Shown in pieces: positions 1 through 6,773 of a stretch of 14,653 bases of DNA. This DNA is from Candidatus Firestoneibacteriota bacterium (GTDB lineage: Bacteria; JACRDZ01), in the NCBI GenBank assembly GCA_016212735.1, contig JACRDZ010000288.1, positions 1-14,653 on the forward strand, read 5' to 3'. The stretch's first letter is position 1. Each line of letters begins with the position of its first letter. A model generated the notes under the pieces. The model searched no databases, was not told the origin of the DNA, and saw only the letters and a list, made by a program, of their open reading frames with translations. Both the position numbers and the translations under genes were made by a program.

Positions 1-907
1 ATGTTGAATAATATTGTTTAATAAATTCAGTCATTATTTCGTTTTCTGAAATATCTGAAAAATCTATAAAAAAATGTCTTTCTCCATTTAGCTTCCCTTC
101 AAAAAAGAAAAATACAGTAACACAAGCTGTATTATTTTCTGTTACAATTGATATAATATCCTCATTTTTTTGCAAGTGCATCTGTACTTTCTGTTTTTCA
201 AATACAGTAGAGATTGCTTTTATTCTTTCTCTTACCAATAGAGCAGCTTCAAAATTCAGGTTATTTGATAATTTATCCATTTTATTTTTCAATATATGAA
301 TTAATTCAGACGATTTTCCTTCCAGAAAAAGTTTAAGTTCATCTATTATTTTTTTATAATCTTCCTGTGTTATCTTGTTTTCACAGGGAGCAGGACACTT
401 TTTTATATGATAGTTCAAACATGCTCTTTTGTTTCTGAATGAATTACATATACGAATAGGAAATACCTCACGAATAAATCTCATGTTTTCTCTTAATAAT
501 TTTACATTTGTATACGGTCCGAAATAAAGAGCATTATCTTTACGTACATCACGAGAAATAAAAACTCTTGGATATTTTTCTGAAGTAATTTTTATATAAG
601 GATATTTTTTATCATCCTTAAGTTCAATATTGTATTTAGGTTTGTATTTTTTTATTAAATTACATTCTAATATTAGAGCTTCAATTTCATTATCAGTTGT
701 TATATAGTCAATTGAATGTATTGAAGCGACAAGGCGAGCTGTTTTTGTATTATTAGCACGGGTGAAATACGATTGCAGGCGTTTTTTCAGAAATATAGCT
801 TTCCCAATATAAATAACCTCATCATTGATGTCTTTCATTATATATATACCTGGGAGTTGAGGTATATCTGCAATTAAAGATTTTTTAAAGTGTATTTCTT
901 CATACAT
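1..907 (-). CDS. uvrC: UvrABC excinuclease subunit C (UvrC), N-terminal 302 residues, cut by the window edge
   Basis: UvrC makes the two incisions flanking a DNA lesion in nucleotide excision repair, after UvrA and UvrB have located the damage. Translating the minus strand from ATG 907 gives an unbroken frame of 302 codons to the window edge. A GIY-YIG nuclease domain fills about residues 14-95: PGIY at 19-22, VIYIGKA at 31-37, Arg43, and the EALILECNLIKKYKP segment that carries the metal-binding Glu. Four cysteines at 154, 163, 171 and 175 match the conserved UvrC cysteine cluster, reported to bind an Fe-S cluster in some species. A UVR motif, which contacts UvrB, lies at about 198-235, and the start of the RNase H-like half follows. 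The ATG comes 3 nt after the stop of the TPR lipoprotein gene, so it is probably read from the same transcript. The second nuclease domain and the HhH region lie outside the window. Confidence 0.96.
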   Translation of the reverse strand, partial: MYEEIHFKKSLIADIPQLPGIYIMKDINDEVIYIGKAIFLKKRLQSYFTRANNTKTARLVASIHSIDYITTDNEIEALILECNLIKKYKPKYNIELKDDKKYPYIKITSEKYPRVFISRDVRKDNALYFGPYTNVKLLRENMRFIREVFPIRICNSFRNKRACLNYHIKKCPAPCENKITQEDYKKIIDELKLFLEGKSSELIHILKNKMDKLSNNLNFEAALLVRERIKAISTVFEKQKVQMHLQKNEDIISIVTENNTACVTVFFFFEGKLNGERHFFIDFSDISENEIMTEFIKQYYST

Positions 908-910
908 TAT

Positions 911-2041
911 TTATTTTTCTTCTGTTTGAATCTGATCCTTTTTTTCTTCAATTTTTTCTTGTGACTTTATATTCTCCTCTTCTTCAAGTTTCTTTTTATT
1001 TTCTTCTTCTTGTTCTTTTATTCTAGCTTCTTCAATAGCTCTTTTTCTAGCTTCTTCTTCTTCAGCAGCTTCTTTTTTGGCTTTTTCTATAAATTGATTG
1101 ATCTCTTCAATTTTTGTTTTTACTTCTTGAGCATACGTACCTGTACTATCGAGATTTAAATATAAAGAATAATTTTTGAGAGCTTCTTCATAACTATTCT
1201 CCTGTGAATATATCGTAGCAATGGAATAATATCCATATGACAGTTTAGGATCTGTCTGTATAGCGTTTTTAAACGCACTCAGACTATCCTGTTTATTATC
1301 CTGTATTGAGTAAATAACACCCATATTATAATAACAATGAGCTATTTGTTCTTGATTATCTATTGATTTTTGAAAATTTTCCATGGCAGATTTATAATCT
1401 TTATTTCCCATATACGCAAACCCCAAATAGTAATTTATATCAGGATATTTTAACGAAAGAATTTGAAGTTTATTATATTCTTCTATAGCTTTACTATAAT
1501 TCTTTTCTTTTAATAGAATAGATGCAAGGTTTGCTTGAGGATTTACAGCTTCTGGATCGTATTTAACAGCTTTGCGATATAATTGAATTGCTTTTATGGT
1601 ATTGTCTATTTTTTCGTAAGCTACTCCAAGATTATTATAAGCTTTAGCATATTCAGGGTAAAGTTTTATAGACATTTCCAATAACTCTATTGCTTCTGGT
1701 ATTCTGTTCTCTTTAATAAAAGCTGTTCCTTTTTCATAGTTTTTTAGAGCATTTATTTTATTTTCATTATTTATGTCTTTGTTCTCTGGTTCATTTGTCT
1801 GTATTTCTTCTTTTGTTTCTTTGTTTTCTTCTTTTACTTTAGTTTCTACAGGTTTTTCTTCAATATGAGGGATTTCTTCTTTAACCGGAATTTCTTCTTT
1901 ATTTTCATTTGAAGAATGAGATTCTATTACATTTTGTGTTGTTTCATAATTAGCATCTTGGTCTTTTACCTGCGTTTGTGCGCAACCAGTCAGAAAAATT
2001 ATACATAAAGTAATGATCACAAAAAAATTTGTGAATTTCAT
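911..2041 (-). CDS. TPR-repeat lipoprotein with charged N- and C-terminal extensions
   Basis: Exported, lipid-anchored TPR protein of 376 residues; the specific function is unknown. A signal sequence ends in a clean lipobox (Leu17-Thr-Gly-Cys20). A Glu/Lys-rich low-complexity linker follows at about 45-95. About six TPR units occupy about 99-301, recognisable by alternating A/Y/G positions such as AYNNLGVAYEK, NYYLGFAY and CYYNMGVIY. Residues about 305-376 are a very acidic and basic helix, probably coiled coil, rich in Glu, Lys and Ala. An AGGAG site precedes the ATG at normal spacing. TPR arrays usually act as protein-docking scaffolds, so a partner-binding role in the envelope is inferred, possibly for the multihaem cytochrome encoded upstream. 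It is followed 3 nt later by uvrC. The call of lipoprotein plus TPR is firm; the role is not. Confidence 0.88.
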   Translation of the reverse strand: MKFTNFFVIITLCIIFLTGCAQTQVKDQDANYETTQNVIESHSSNENKEEIPVKEEIPHIEEKPVETKVKEENKETKEEIQTNEPENKDINNENKINALKNYEKGTAFIKENRIPEAIELLEMSIKLYPEYAKAYNNLGVAYEKIDNTIKAIQLYRKAVKYDPEAVNPQANLASILLKEKNYSKAIEEYNKLQILSLKYPDINYYLGFAYMGNKDYKSAMENFQKSIDNQEQIAHCYYNMGVIYSIQDNKQDSLSAFKNAIQTDPKLSYGYYSIATIYSQENSYEEALKNYSLYLNLDSTGTYAQEVKTKIEEINQFIEKAKKEAAEEEEARKRAIEEARIKEQEEENKKKLEEEENIKSQEKIEEKKDQIQTEEK

Positions 2042-2062
2042 TTTAATATCTCCTATATTAAA

Positions 2063-2203
2063 TTAAGGTCTAAACAACCAATAGAAAAAAAATATAACTG
2101 CAGCAATTTTAAAAAATAATAAAAAAGTATCAGATAATAATATATTTTTATTTATTATTTTGTCTGATATATTTACCTTTAACCTTTTTGGGTGTTTTTT
2201 CAT
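2063..2203 (-). CDS. possible 46-residue single-pass membrane protein
   Basis: A short ATG-to-TAA frame lies in the 240-nt gap between the multihaem cytochrome and the TPR lipoprotein. It has a basic N-terminus (MKKHPKRLK), a polar stretch to about residue 25, a hydrophobic helix at about 26-44 (TFLLFFKIAAVIFFFYWLF) and a stop just after RP. That topology is what a small inner-membrane protein would show, and the stop is 21 nt before the next ATG, as in an operon. Against it, no good Shine-Dalgarno site precedes the ATG. Poly-A and poly-T tracts in AT-rich DNA also encode Lys/Phe by chance, and a terminator-like hairpin overlaps the frame. I do not recognise a family. Confidence 0.35.
   Translation of the reverse strand: MKKHPKRLKVNISDKIINKNILLSDTFLLFFKIAAVIFFFYWLFRP
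2110..2169 (-). terminator. AT-rich hairpin followed by a T tract, possible intrinsic terminator
   Basis: On the minus strand TATCAGA pairs with TCTGATA (arms at 2163-2169 and 2128-2134). A further AATAATA/TATTATT pairing extends the stem after a small bulge, and a T-rich run (CTTTTTTATTATTTTTT, 2127-2111) follows. This would end transcription after the cytochrome gene. The stem has few G-C pairs, and it lies inside the possible 46-codon frame, so both readings cannot be fully right. Confidence 0.35.
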
Positions 2204-2234
2204 TATAAATTATTTATATTCTTTATATAAAATC

Positions 2235-2259
2235 TTTCTTCTCTACATAACAGAAGAAA
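2235..2259 (-). other. perfect 8-bp inverted repeat just after the cytochrome stop
   Basis: Arms TTTCTTCT (2235-2242) and AGAAGAAA (2252-2259) flank a 9-nt loop, starting 23 nt past the cytochrome stop codon in the direction of transcription. Only a weak T-rich stretch follows. It may be a 3'-end stabilising hairpin or a weak terminator; the stem is AT-rich and chance is possible. Confidence 0.3.
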
Positions 2260-2281
2260 AATTTCAATAGTATTTTTTATT

Positions 2282-4411
2282 TTATCTGGAATATTCTCTT
2301 GGTTTATGACATCCAACTTCACACTTTCCACCATTTTCTGTTCTGGTGAAAACAATTTTTCTTTGTAATTTTTCATTTTCAGCAGACACACTTTGTATGA
2401 GGAAATCTGAATCAGATGCATGCACATTATGACAGATAATACAGTTTCGACCTTTAACTTTATTAACATGCTTAAAATGCAGATTTATATCTCCGTCACG
2501 GAAATTTGTCTTCATAAGTTTTTTATTATCGGATAATACTTCATCTTCTGCTAATTCTCTATTATGACATTGATTGCATAAAGCAAAGTTTTCTGGATTA
2601 TATTTCAAATAGAAATTTGGATTATAATTATGTTTTAGTATAAATAAGTATGAAGAACTATGAGGTGTATGACATAATACACATCCTCCTTTTCCTGCCC
2701 CGAGAGGAGCATGAACAAATTTTTTATTAAATTCTTCTATTTTAGATTGATGACATATATAGCATAGTTCGCTGCCGGTTTTCTTTAATTGAGTCGGATA
2801 ATCTGATTCATGTGAAGTATGACATAATGTACACTTACCTTCTCCAACAGGTTTATGAGTATATTTATTAGTACCAATTTCCTTGTGGCATATTTTACAT
2901 AATGCACTTTCAGGATATTTTAAATAATATTTTTCTTTTGAACTATGCGGATCGTGACAAACCAAACATTCTCCTCCTCCAACAGGCCCATGTGCATATT
3001 TTTTTAAAGTTTTTTGTCCATGACAAGAGTAACAGAGCTCAGTATCATTTCGTGAAGTATAGTTCTGGTTATTACCCTCATGAGGATTATGGCAAATAAG
3101 ACATAATCCTTTTTCAACAGGATTATGAACAAAAGTATTATTTGTTTTTATTTCATGACACATTGCGCACAATTCAGCATCTTTACGTTCAAGAAGTTTC
3201 TCGTTTTTCTCAGAACCATGAGGATTATGACAAATTCCACATTCCCCTATACCTAATGGCCCATGCAGAAATCTATAACTTCGTTCTTTTTCATGACATC
3301 TGAAACAGACTTGTTTTTTATCCTTTTTTGCACCTTTGATATTTATAATTTCTTCAATTACATGGCAGGAAATACAGTCTTTACCGAAATTACTATGAGT
3401 TTTTTTATTTTTTACTTCAACCACTTCTTCATTATGACATTCTTCGCAATTTTTTGCAGATTCATCATTTTTATGAAATACAGGTGTAAATATCTGCAAT
3501 CTGTTATTATTAGAATCTACAACATATAATCTGCTCTTATTATCTACAAAACTCCTCTGAGGACTGTTAAAATTAGCTTCAAGTTTACCTGCTGTACCAA
3601 AAGAAAAAAGTAATTGATGTGTTTTCCTATTAAAAACTTTAATCATTTGATTATCAGTATCACTAACATATATAATATCTTTTTTCTTATCAACTACTAT
3701 ACCTTTTGGATTAATTATATCTTCAAGTTCAGAACCAGGTTGTCCGAATTTCCACAAAAATTTTCCACCAAGATTAAATACTTGAATACGTGAGTTACCT
3801 GTATCAGCAACATAGATCTCATTTTCAACCACATTAATATCCATAGGTTTTATGAACTCGCCTTCTTTTGTCCCTTCTTTACCAAAAGAAGATATAAAAT
3901 TTCCTTTTTTATCAAAAATTACAATACGGTTATTCCCTGTGTCTGTGACATAAATATTCTCTTTTTCATCAAGAGCTATTGAAAATGGCATTGATAAATT
4001 GCCTTTATCAATACCTGGTTCTCCAAATTTTCTAATAAATTTACCTTCTTTTGTAAAAACCTGTACGCGATGCAGCCCTGCATCAGTAACATAAACAGTA
4101 TCATCATTTCCAATAGCAATATCTGAAGGAAAATTAAATTCTCCGTTTTCATTACCAGGTTTACCAAATTCAAAAAGCAGACTTCCTGTTAAATTATAAA
4201 CATAGATTGACTTTTTACTATTTATATAAATTTCTCCTTTTGAGTTAACCGCAACACCAGTAGGATGAAAAAGCTTTGTTTCAAGACCAATCCCTGTTAT
4301 TATTCTTGTGGGACTTTCATTTGTTTCAGGTATTCCAAATGCAATAACCATATTGAGATAGGAAACCAAAAACAAAAAAGTAAAAATTAACCATTTGTGC
4401 ATCTTTCTCAT
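2282..4411 (-). CDS. exported NHL-repeat / 15-haem c-type cytochrome fusion
   Basis: Predicted periplasmic or surface electron-transfer protein of 709 residues. A signal peptide (MRKMHKW, then a hydrophobic stretch) probably ends near Ala24. Six NHL-type repeats span about 38-310, with recurrent IYVTDTGNNRI and FGKPG..GEF motifs, the pattern of a six-bladed propeller. The second half holds fourteen CXXCH haem-attachment motifs, with first Cys at 322, 346, 369, 391, 415, 437, 460, 482, 505, 527, 550, 577, 612 and 657. A final CXXXCH sits at 697. Many occur as the paired doubled-CXXCH arrangement with H-G-P-(L/V)-G-x-G-x-C between pairs and CHxPH endings. The family covalently binds c-type haems after export. 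ATG 4411 is chosen because AAGGAG lies 9 nt upstream; a TTG 24 nt further out has no such site. The thioredoxin-fold/TPR gene ends 39 nt upstream. Substrate and redox partner are unknown. Confidence 0.9.
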   Translation of the reverse strand: MRKMHKWLIFTFLFLVSYLNMVIAFGIPETNESPTRIITGIGLETKLFHPTGVAVNSKGEIYINSKKSIYVYNLTGSLLFEFGKPGNENGEFNFPSDIAIGNDDTVYVTDAGLHRVQVFTKEGKFIRKFGEPGIDKGNLSMPFSIALDEKENIYVTDTGNNRIVIFDKKGNFISSFGKEGTKEGEFIKPMDINVVENEIYVADTGNSRIQVFNLGGKFLWKFGQPGSELEDIINPKGIVVDKKKDIIYVSDTDNQMIKVFNRKTHQLLFSFGTAGKLEANFNSPQRSFVDNKSRLYVVDSNNNRLQIFTPVFHKNDESAKNCEECHNEEVVEVKNKKTHSNFGKDCISCHVIEEIINIKGAKKDKKQVCFRCHEKERSYRFLHGPLGIGECGICHNPHGSEKNEKLLERKDAELCAMCHEIKTNNTFVHNPVEKGLCLICHNPHEGNNQNYTSRNDTELCYSCHGQKTLKKYAHGPVGGGECLVCHDPHSSKEKYYLKYPESALCKICHKEIGTNKYTHKPVGEGKCTLCHTSHESDYPTQLKKTGSELCYICHQSKIEEFNKKFVHAPLGAGKGGCVLCHTPHSSSYLFILKHNYNPNFYLKYNPENFALCNQCHNRELAEDEVLSDNKKLMKTNFRDGDINLHFKHVNKVKGRNCIICHNVHASDSDFLIQSVSAENEKLQRKIVFTRTENGGKCEVGCHKPREYSR

Positions 4412-4420
4412 AAGCTTTTT

Positions 4421-4426
4421 CTCCTT
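4421..4426 (-). promoter_or_regulatory. Shine-Dalgarno site fixing the cytochrome start
   Basis: AAGGAG on the minus strand ends 9 nt before ATG 4411. The alternative TTG at 4435 lies upstream of this site and would put it inside the coding region, so the ATG is preferred. Confidence 0.8.
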
Positions 4427-4450
4427 AGATATCAATTTTAAGCCAACTTT

Positions 4451-5626
4451 CTACTTAGAAAGCTCTATCAGAATTTCATTATATTTTTCACCGGCTTTTT
4501 TATATGCATTTATGGCTTTTGATTTATCATTAAGGTTAATATATATTTCGGCCATATTGCTTATATTCTGTGCAAAATTTAATTTATCATAAGTATTCAT
4601 AATTTTTTTAGTATTATAAAGGTCAAATGCGCGCTCTGATTCATTTAAAGCAGAGTCAAAAATTTTATTTTTTAAATAAATGGTCCCTATCCCATAGTGT
4701 CCTCTTGCAGCATATTCCGGAGTTTTTTCAACTATTTTTTTAAAAACAAGCAGTGCATCATCTTTCATTTCTAATTCAAGACAGAGAAAACCGTAATTCA
4801 TCATAACATCAATATTAAGAGAGTCCAATTCCAGAGATTTGCGGAGATTTTCTAATGCTTCATCATTTTTCTGCGCTTTAATATATAATTTTCCCAATAA
4901 AGCATATGGATCCGCATAATCAGGATCAAAAGTTATTGCCTCTTTTAAATAATTAATCGCTTTATCATCATTCCCTCTTTCCAGTACAGAAACTGCAAGT
5001 TTATAATTTCTGCTTGCAGGTAGTTTTGGTTCATATTTCTTCAAAGCAACAGCTTCTTCAGGAATTCCCAATATTTTTTTTACATTTTTATTTATTTCTT
5101 GTTCTGCTCCGAATTTTGGAAATCCTGCTAAAATATATCTGGCTATTCCCTCCTTATCAAGTATCATTGTACTGGGTAAGCTTATTACTCCATAAGTATT
5201 GAATGTTTTTAATCCATCATCAAGAAGTACAGATAATGTTATATTATTTTCTTCAAGTACTTTTTTTATTTCTTCAAGTTCATCGGAACTTATACCTTTT
5301 GGATCTCTGGGACAATATATTGAAAGTATTAATATATTCTGATTTTTATAATTATCCTGTATTTTTTGTAAATACTTTAATGCAGATACCCCTCTAGGAC
5401 TTGGTAATTTCCAAAACAACACTCCAAGTATATTGCTATTTATAAAATCCTCTGTATTTATTTCTTTGCCTTCCAGTGTTTTCAACAGGATTGGTTTTAT
5501 TTTATCTCCCTCTTGGAAACGTTTAAATGCTTGAGCAAAAACATTATTATTTGATAATACAATAAAAATAGATAAGATAAACAAAATAAATACTATCCTC
5601 TCATATGTACCTCTTTTGTTCTTCAT
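4451..5626 (-). CDS. exported TlpA/AhpC-like thioredoxin-fold protein with C-terminal TPRs, lacking the CXXC motif
   Basis: 391 residues. An N-terminal hydrophobic segment (about 11-32, ending NVFAQA) is a signal peptide or anchor. Residues about 36-187 have the TlpA/AhpC-TSA layout: GDKIKPILLKTLEGKEI, then a strand ending LFW at 70-72, a LLDDG turn and the SLPSTMILDKEG cis-Pro segment (Pro151). Where active TlpA, ResA or CcmG proteins read FWATWCPPC, this one reads FWKLPSPRG, so both catalytic Cys become Ser76 and Gly79. Cys105 and Cys282 are the only cysteines. About four to five TPR units follow from about 206 to 388. Loss of CXXC rules out normal dithiol-disulfide chemistry and suggests a binding or scaffold role, perhaps in haem-protein maturation, given the multihaem cytochrome gene 39 nt downstream. 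A G-rich GGGGGAGGGG ribosome-binding site precedes the ATG, an unusual run in this AT-rich DNA. Confidence 0.85.
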   Translation of the reverse strand: MKNKRGTYERIVFILFILSIFIVLSNNNVFAQAFKRFQEGDKIKPILLKTLEGKEINTEDFINSNILGVLFWKLPSPRGVSALKYLQKIQDNYKNQNILILSIYCPRDPKGISSDELEEIKKVLEENNITLSVLLDDGLKTFNTYGVISLPSTMILDKEGIARYILAGFPKFGAEQEINKNVKKILGIPEEAVALKKYEPKLPASRNYKLAVSVLERGNDDKAINYLKEAITFDPDYADPYALLGKLYIKAQKNDEALENLRKSLELDSLNIDVMMNYGFLCLELEMKDDALLVFKKIVEKTPEYAARGHYGIGTIYLKNKIFDSALNESERAFDLYNTKKIMNTYDKLNFAQNISNMAEIYINLNDKSKAINAYKKAGEKYNEILIELSK

Positions 5627-5670
5627 GATTTTCCCCTCCCCCTCTTTATCAATGGTAATGGCATAACCAA

Positions 5671-6534
5671 TTATTGCTTACTGCTTTTAACAGCTTCTAC
5701 CCATCTTTTTTCATTTTCATTTTTCCTGGCAAACTGTAAATAAAGTTCATGAGTTTTGTTTGATTTTTCTTTATTACCAATATCTTCATAAATTATTGCA
5801 AGATTATAATAATAAAGAGGATTTGAATTATCCAGTTCTATTGCTTGAACTAATTCTTTTATAGCAATGTTGTATAATTTACGGTCATAATAAACTATTG
5901 AAAGTAAAAAATGTGCTTTTGGATTATTTTTTAGTCTTTTCCATTCTCTAATAGCCTGCTGGTAAAGTCCCCATTTCTCATATATTATTCCGATATAATA
6001 ATATGCTTCATTAAAATCAGGCAGAATATTTTTTACATTATTAATAATAACAAGTGCTTTGTTATATTCTTTAAGATAGATATACTCTTCAATTTCCCAT
6101 ATAAATTTGTTTCTTAATTCCCGAACTTTTTGATAAGCTTCAAAATAATATTTACTTTCCTGGAAATTATCCTCGATCTGTTTATAGTGCATAAGAGCTT
6201 TATAATCAGAAATATATTCCTCTTCAATTCTTGCTATGCTTACAAGAGCAATATCCATATATTTACTTTTAGTATATTTTTCAGTAATTATCTTAAATTC
6301 TTCATAACCTTTAAGTCTTTTTTCATGTATTTTCCTGGTTCGATTTTTTGGTTCAATTTTTTCCAGAGCGCTTTTACTTATGAAAAATGAATCCAGTCCT
6401 TTTTTATAATAAACCTCCCCTAATTTGTCCTGTTCATCTTTAGGTATATCAACAACATATTTTATCTGGCATCCTGGAAGAAAGATATAAAATACTAAAG
6501 AACTGAATATAAAAACAAGAAATATTTTTTTCAT
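5671..6534 (-). CDS. TPR-repeat lipoprotein, first gene of the envelope operon
   Basis: Lipid-anchored, helical-repeat protein of 287 residues; function unknown. The leader MKKIFLVFIFSSLVFYIF runs into a Leu-Pro-Gly-Cys lipobox with Cys22. After a charged linker, TPR-like helix pairs fill about 30-280, most clearly AYYYIGIIYEKWGLYQQAIREW, HFLLSIVYYDRKLYNIAIKEL and PLYYYNLAIIYEDIGNKEKS. The N-terminal repeats at about 70-135 resemble the tetratricopeptide/BamD-like style but are too divergent to assign. Two starts are possible. ATG 6534 gives a classical lipoprotein leader but lies about 14 nt from AAGGA. TTG 6543 adds three residues and lies 5 nt from the same site. A promoter is visible at 6594-6623. 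The next gene starts 44 nt after the stop, so cotranscription is likely. Confidence 0.82.
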   Translation of the reverse strand: MKKIFLVFIFSSLVFYIFLPGCQIKYVVDIPKDEQDKLGEVYYKKGLDSFFISKSALEKIEPKNRTRKIHEKRLKGYEEFKIITEKYTKSKYMDIALVSIARIEEEYISDYKALMHYKQIEDNFQESKYYFEAYQKVRELRNKFIWEIEEYIYLKEYNKALVIINNVKNILPDFNEAYYYIGIIYEKWGLYQQAIREWKRLKNNPKAHFLLSIVYYDRKLYNIAIKELVQAIELDNSNPLYYYNLAIIYEDIGNKEKSNKTHELYLQFARKNENEKRWVEAVKSSKQ

Positions 6535-6593
6535 AATTATCAAGTGATTCCTTAAAAATATTAAGAAGAAGTTTAAAAGACAAATATATATTA

Positions 6594-6623
6594 ATATTAT
6601 CTTTAACAGGTACTTTCTGTCAA
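6594..6623 (-). promoter_or_regulatory. sigma-70-like promoter for the leftward envelope operon
   Basis: On the minus strand a perfect TTGACA (6623-6618) is followed 18 nt later by TAATAT (6599-6594), giving a start near 6587 and a leader of about 53 nt before ATG 6534. The -10 matches the consensus at four of six bases. Confidence 0.55.
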
Positions 6624-6645
6624 GGAAAAATATAAAAATGTCCAG

Positions 6646-6674
6646 TTGACAAAAAATTAAGAAAAGGATATGCT
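6646..6674 (+). promoter_or_regulatory. cimA: sigma-70-like promoter for the rightward cimA-valS-guaB3 operon
   Basis: A perfect TTGACA (6646-6651), a 17-nt spacer and TATGCT (6669-6674, four of six bases) predict a start near 6681. The two divergent -35 boxes are 22 nt apart, so any regulator bound between them could act on both operons. Confidence 0.6.
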
Positions 6675-6710
6675 TATAAACTTAATATATAATAATTTTG
6701 AGGGATTTAA

Positions 6711-6773
6711 ATGAAACATACATGCCAACAAATAGCACAAAGGGGCATGAAAATTACGGAGATTTTCAGGTGA
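6711..6773 (+). CDS. 20-residue upstream reading frame overlapping the cimA start (possible leader peptide)
   Basis: About 30 nt after the predicted transcription start, GAGGGA (6700-6705) precedes ATG 6711 at good spacing. The frame encodes 20 residues, beginning MKHTCQQ and ending TEIFR. Its TGA overlaps the preferred cimA GTG in a GTGA junction, the usual sign of translational coupling. It has three Ile codons but no run of Ile, Leu or Val codons as in classical amino-acid attenuators, and no terminator lies between it and cimA. Coupling is therefore more likely than attenuation. It could be chance. Confidence 0.4.
   Translation: MKHTCQQIAQRGMKITEIFR
6758..6761 (+). promoter_or_regulatory. 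cimA: Shine-Dalgarno site supporting the GTG start of cimA
   Basis: GGAG lies 8 nt before GTG 6770. The upstream in-frame candidates TTG 6698 and ATG 6722 have no such site at workable distance, and family members begin at about the [14 protein letters not shown] position. Confidence 0.7.

Noticed and set aside
2203..2469. An 88-codon minus-strand frame overlapping the 3' end of the cytochrome gene
   Set aside because: Most of it lies out of frame inside the well-supported haem-motif coding region, it has no recognisable domain and no ribosome-binding site; it is a shadow frame.
4412..4435. TTG start extending the cytochrome by eight residues
   Set aside because: The AAGGAG site at 4421-4426 would fall inside the extension, and it sits 9 nt from ATG 4411.
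6698..6769. Longer CimA N-terminus from TTG 6698 or ATG 6722
   Set aside because: Neither has a ribosome-binding site at normal distance, and the family begins near [17 protein letters not shown] 6770 has GGAG 8 nt upstream.
6711..6773. Classical amino-acid attenuator upstream of cimA
   Set aside because: The leader has no run of Ile, Val or Leu codons, and no alternative hairpins or T tract lie between it and cimA.
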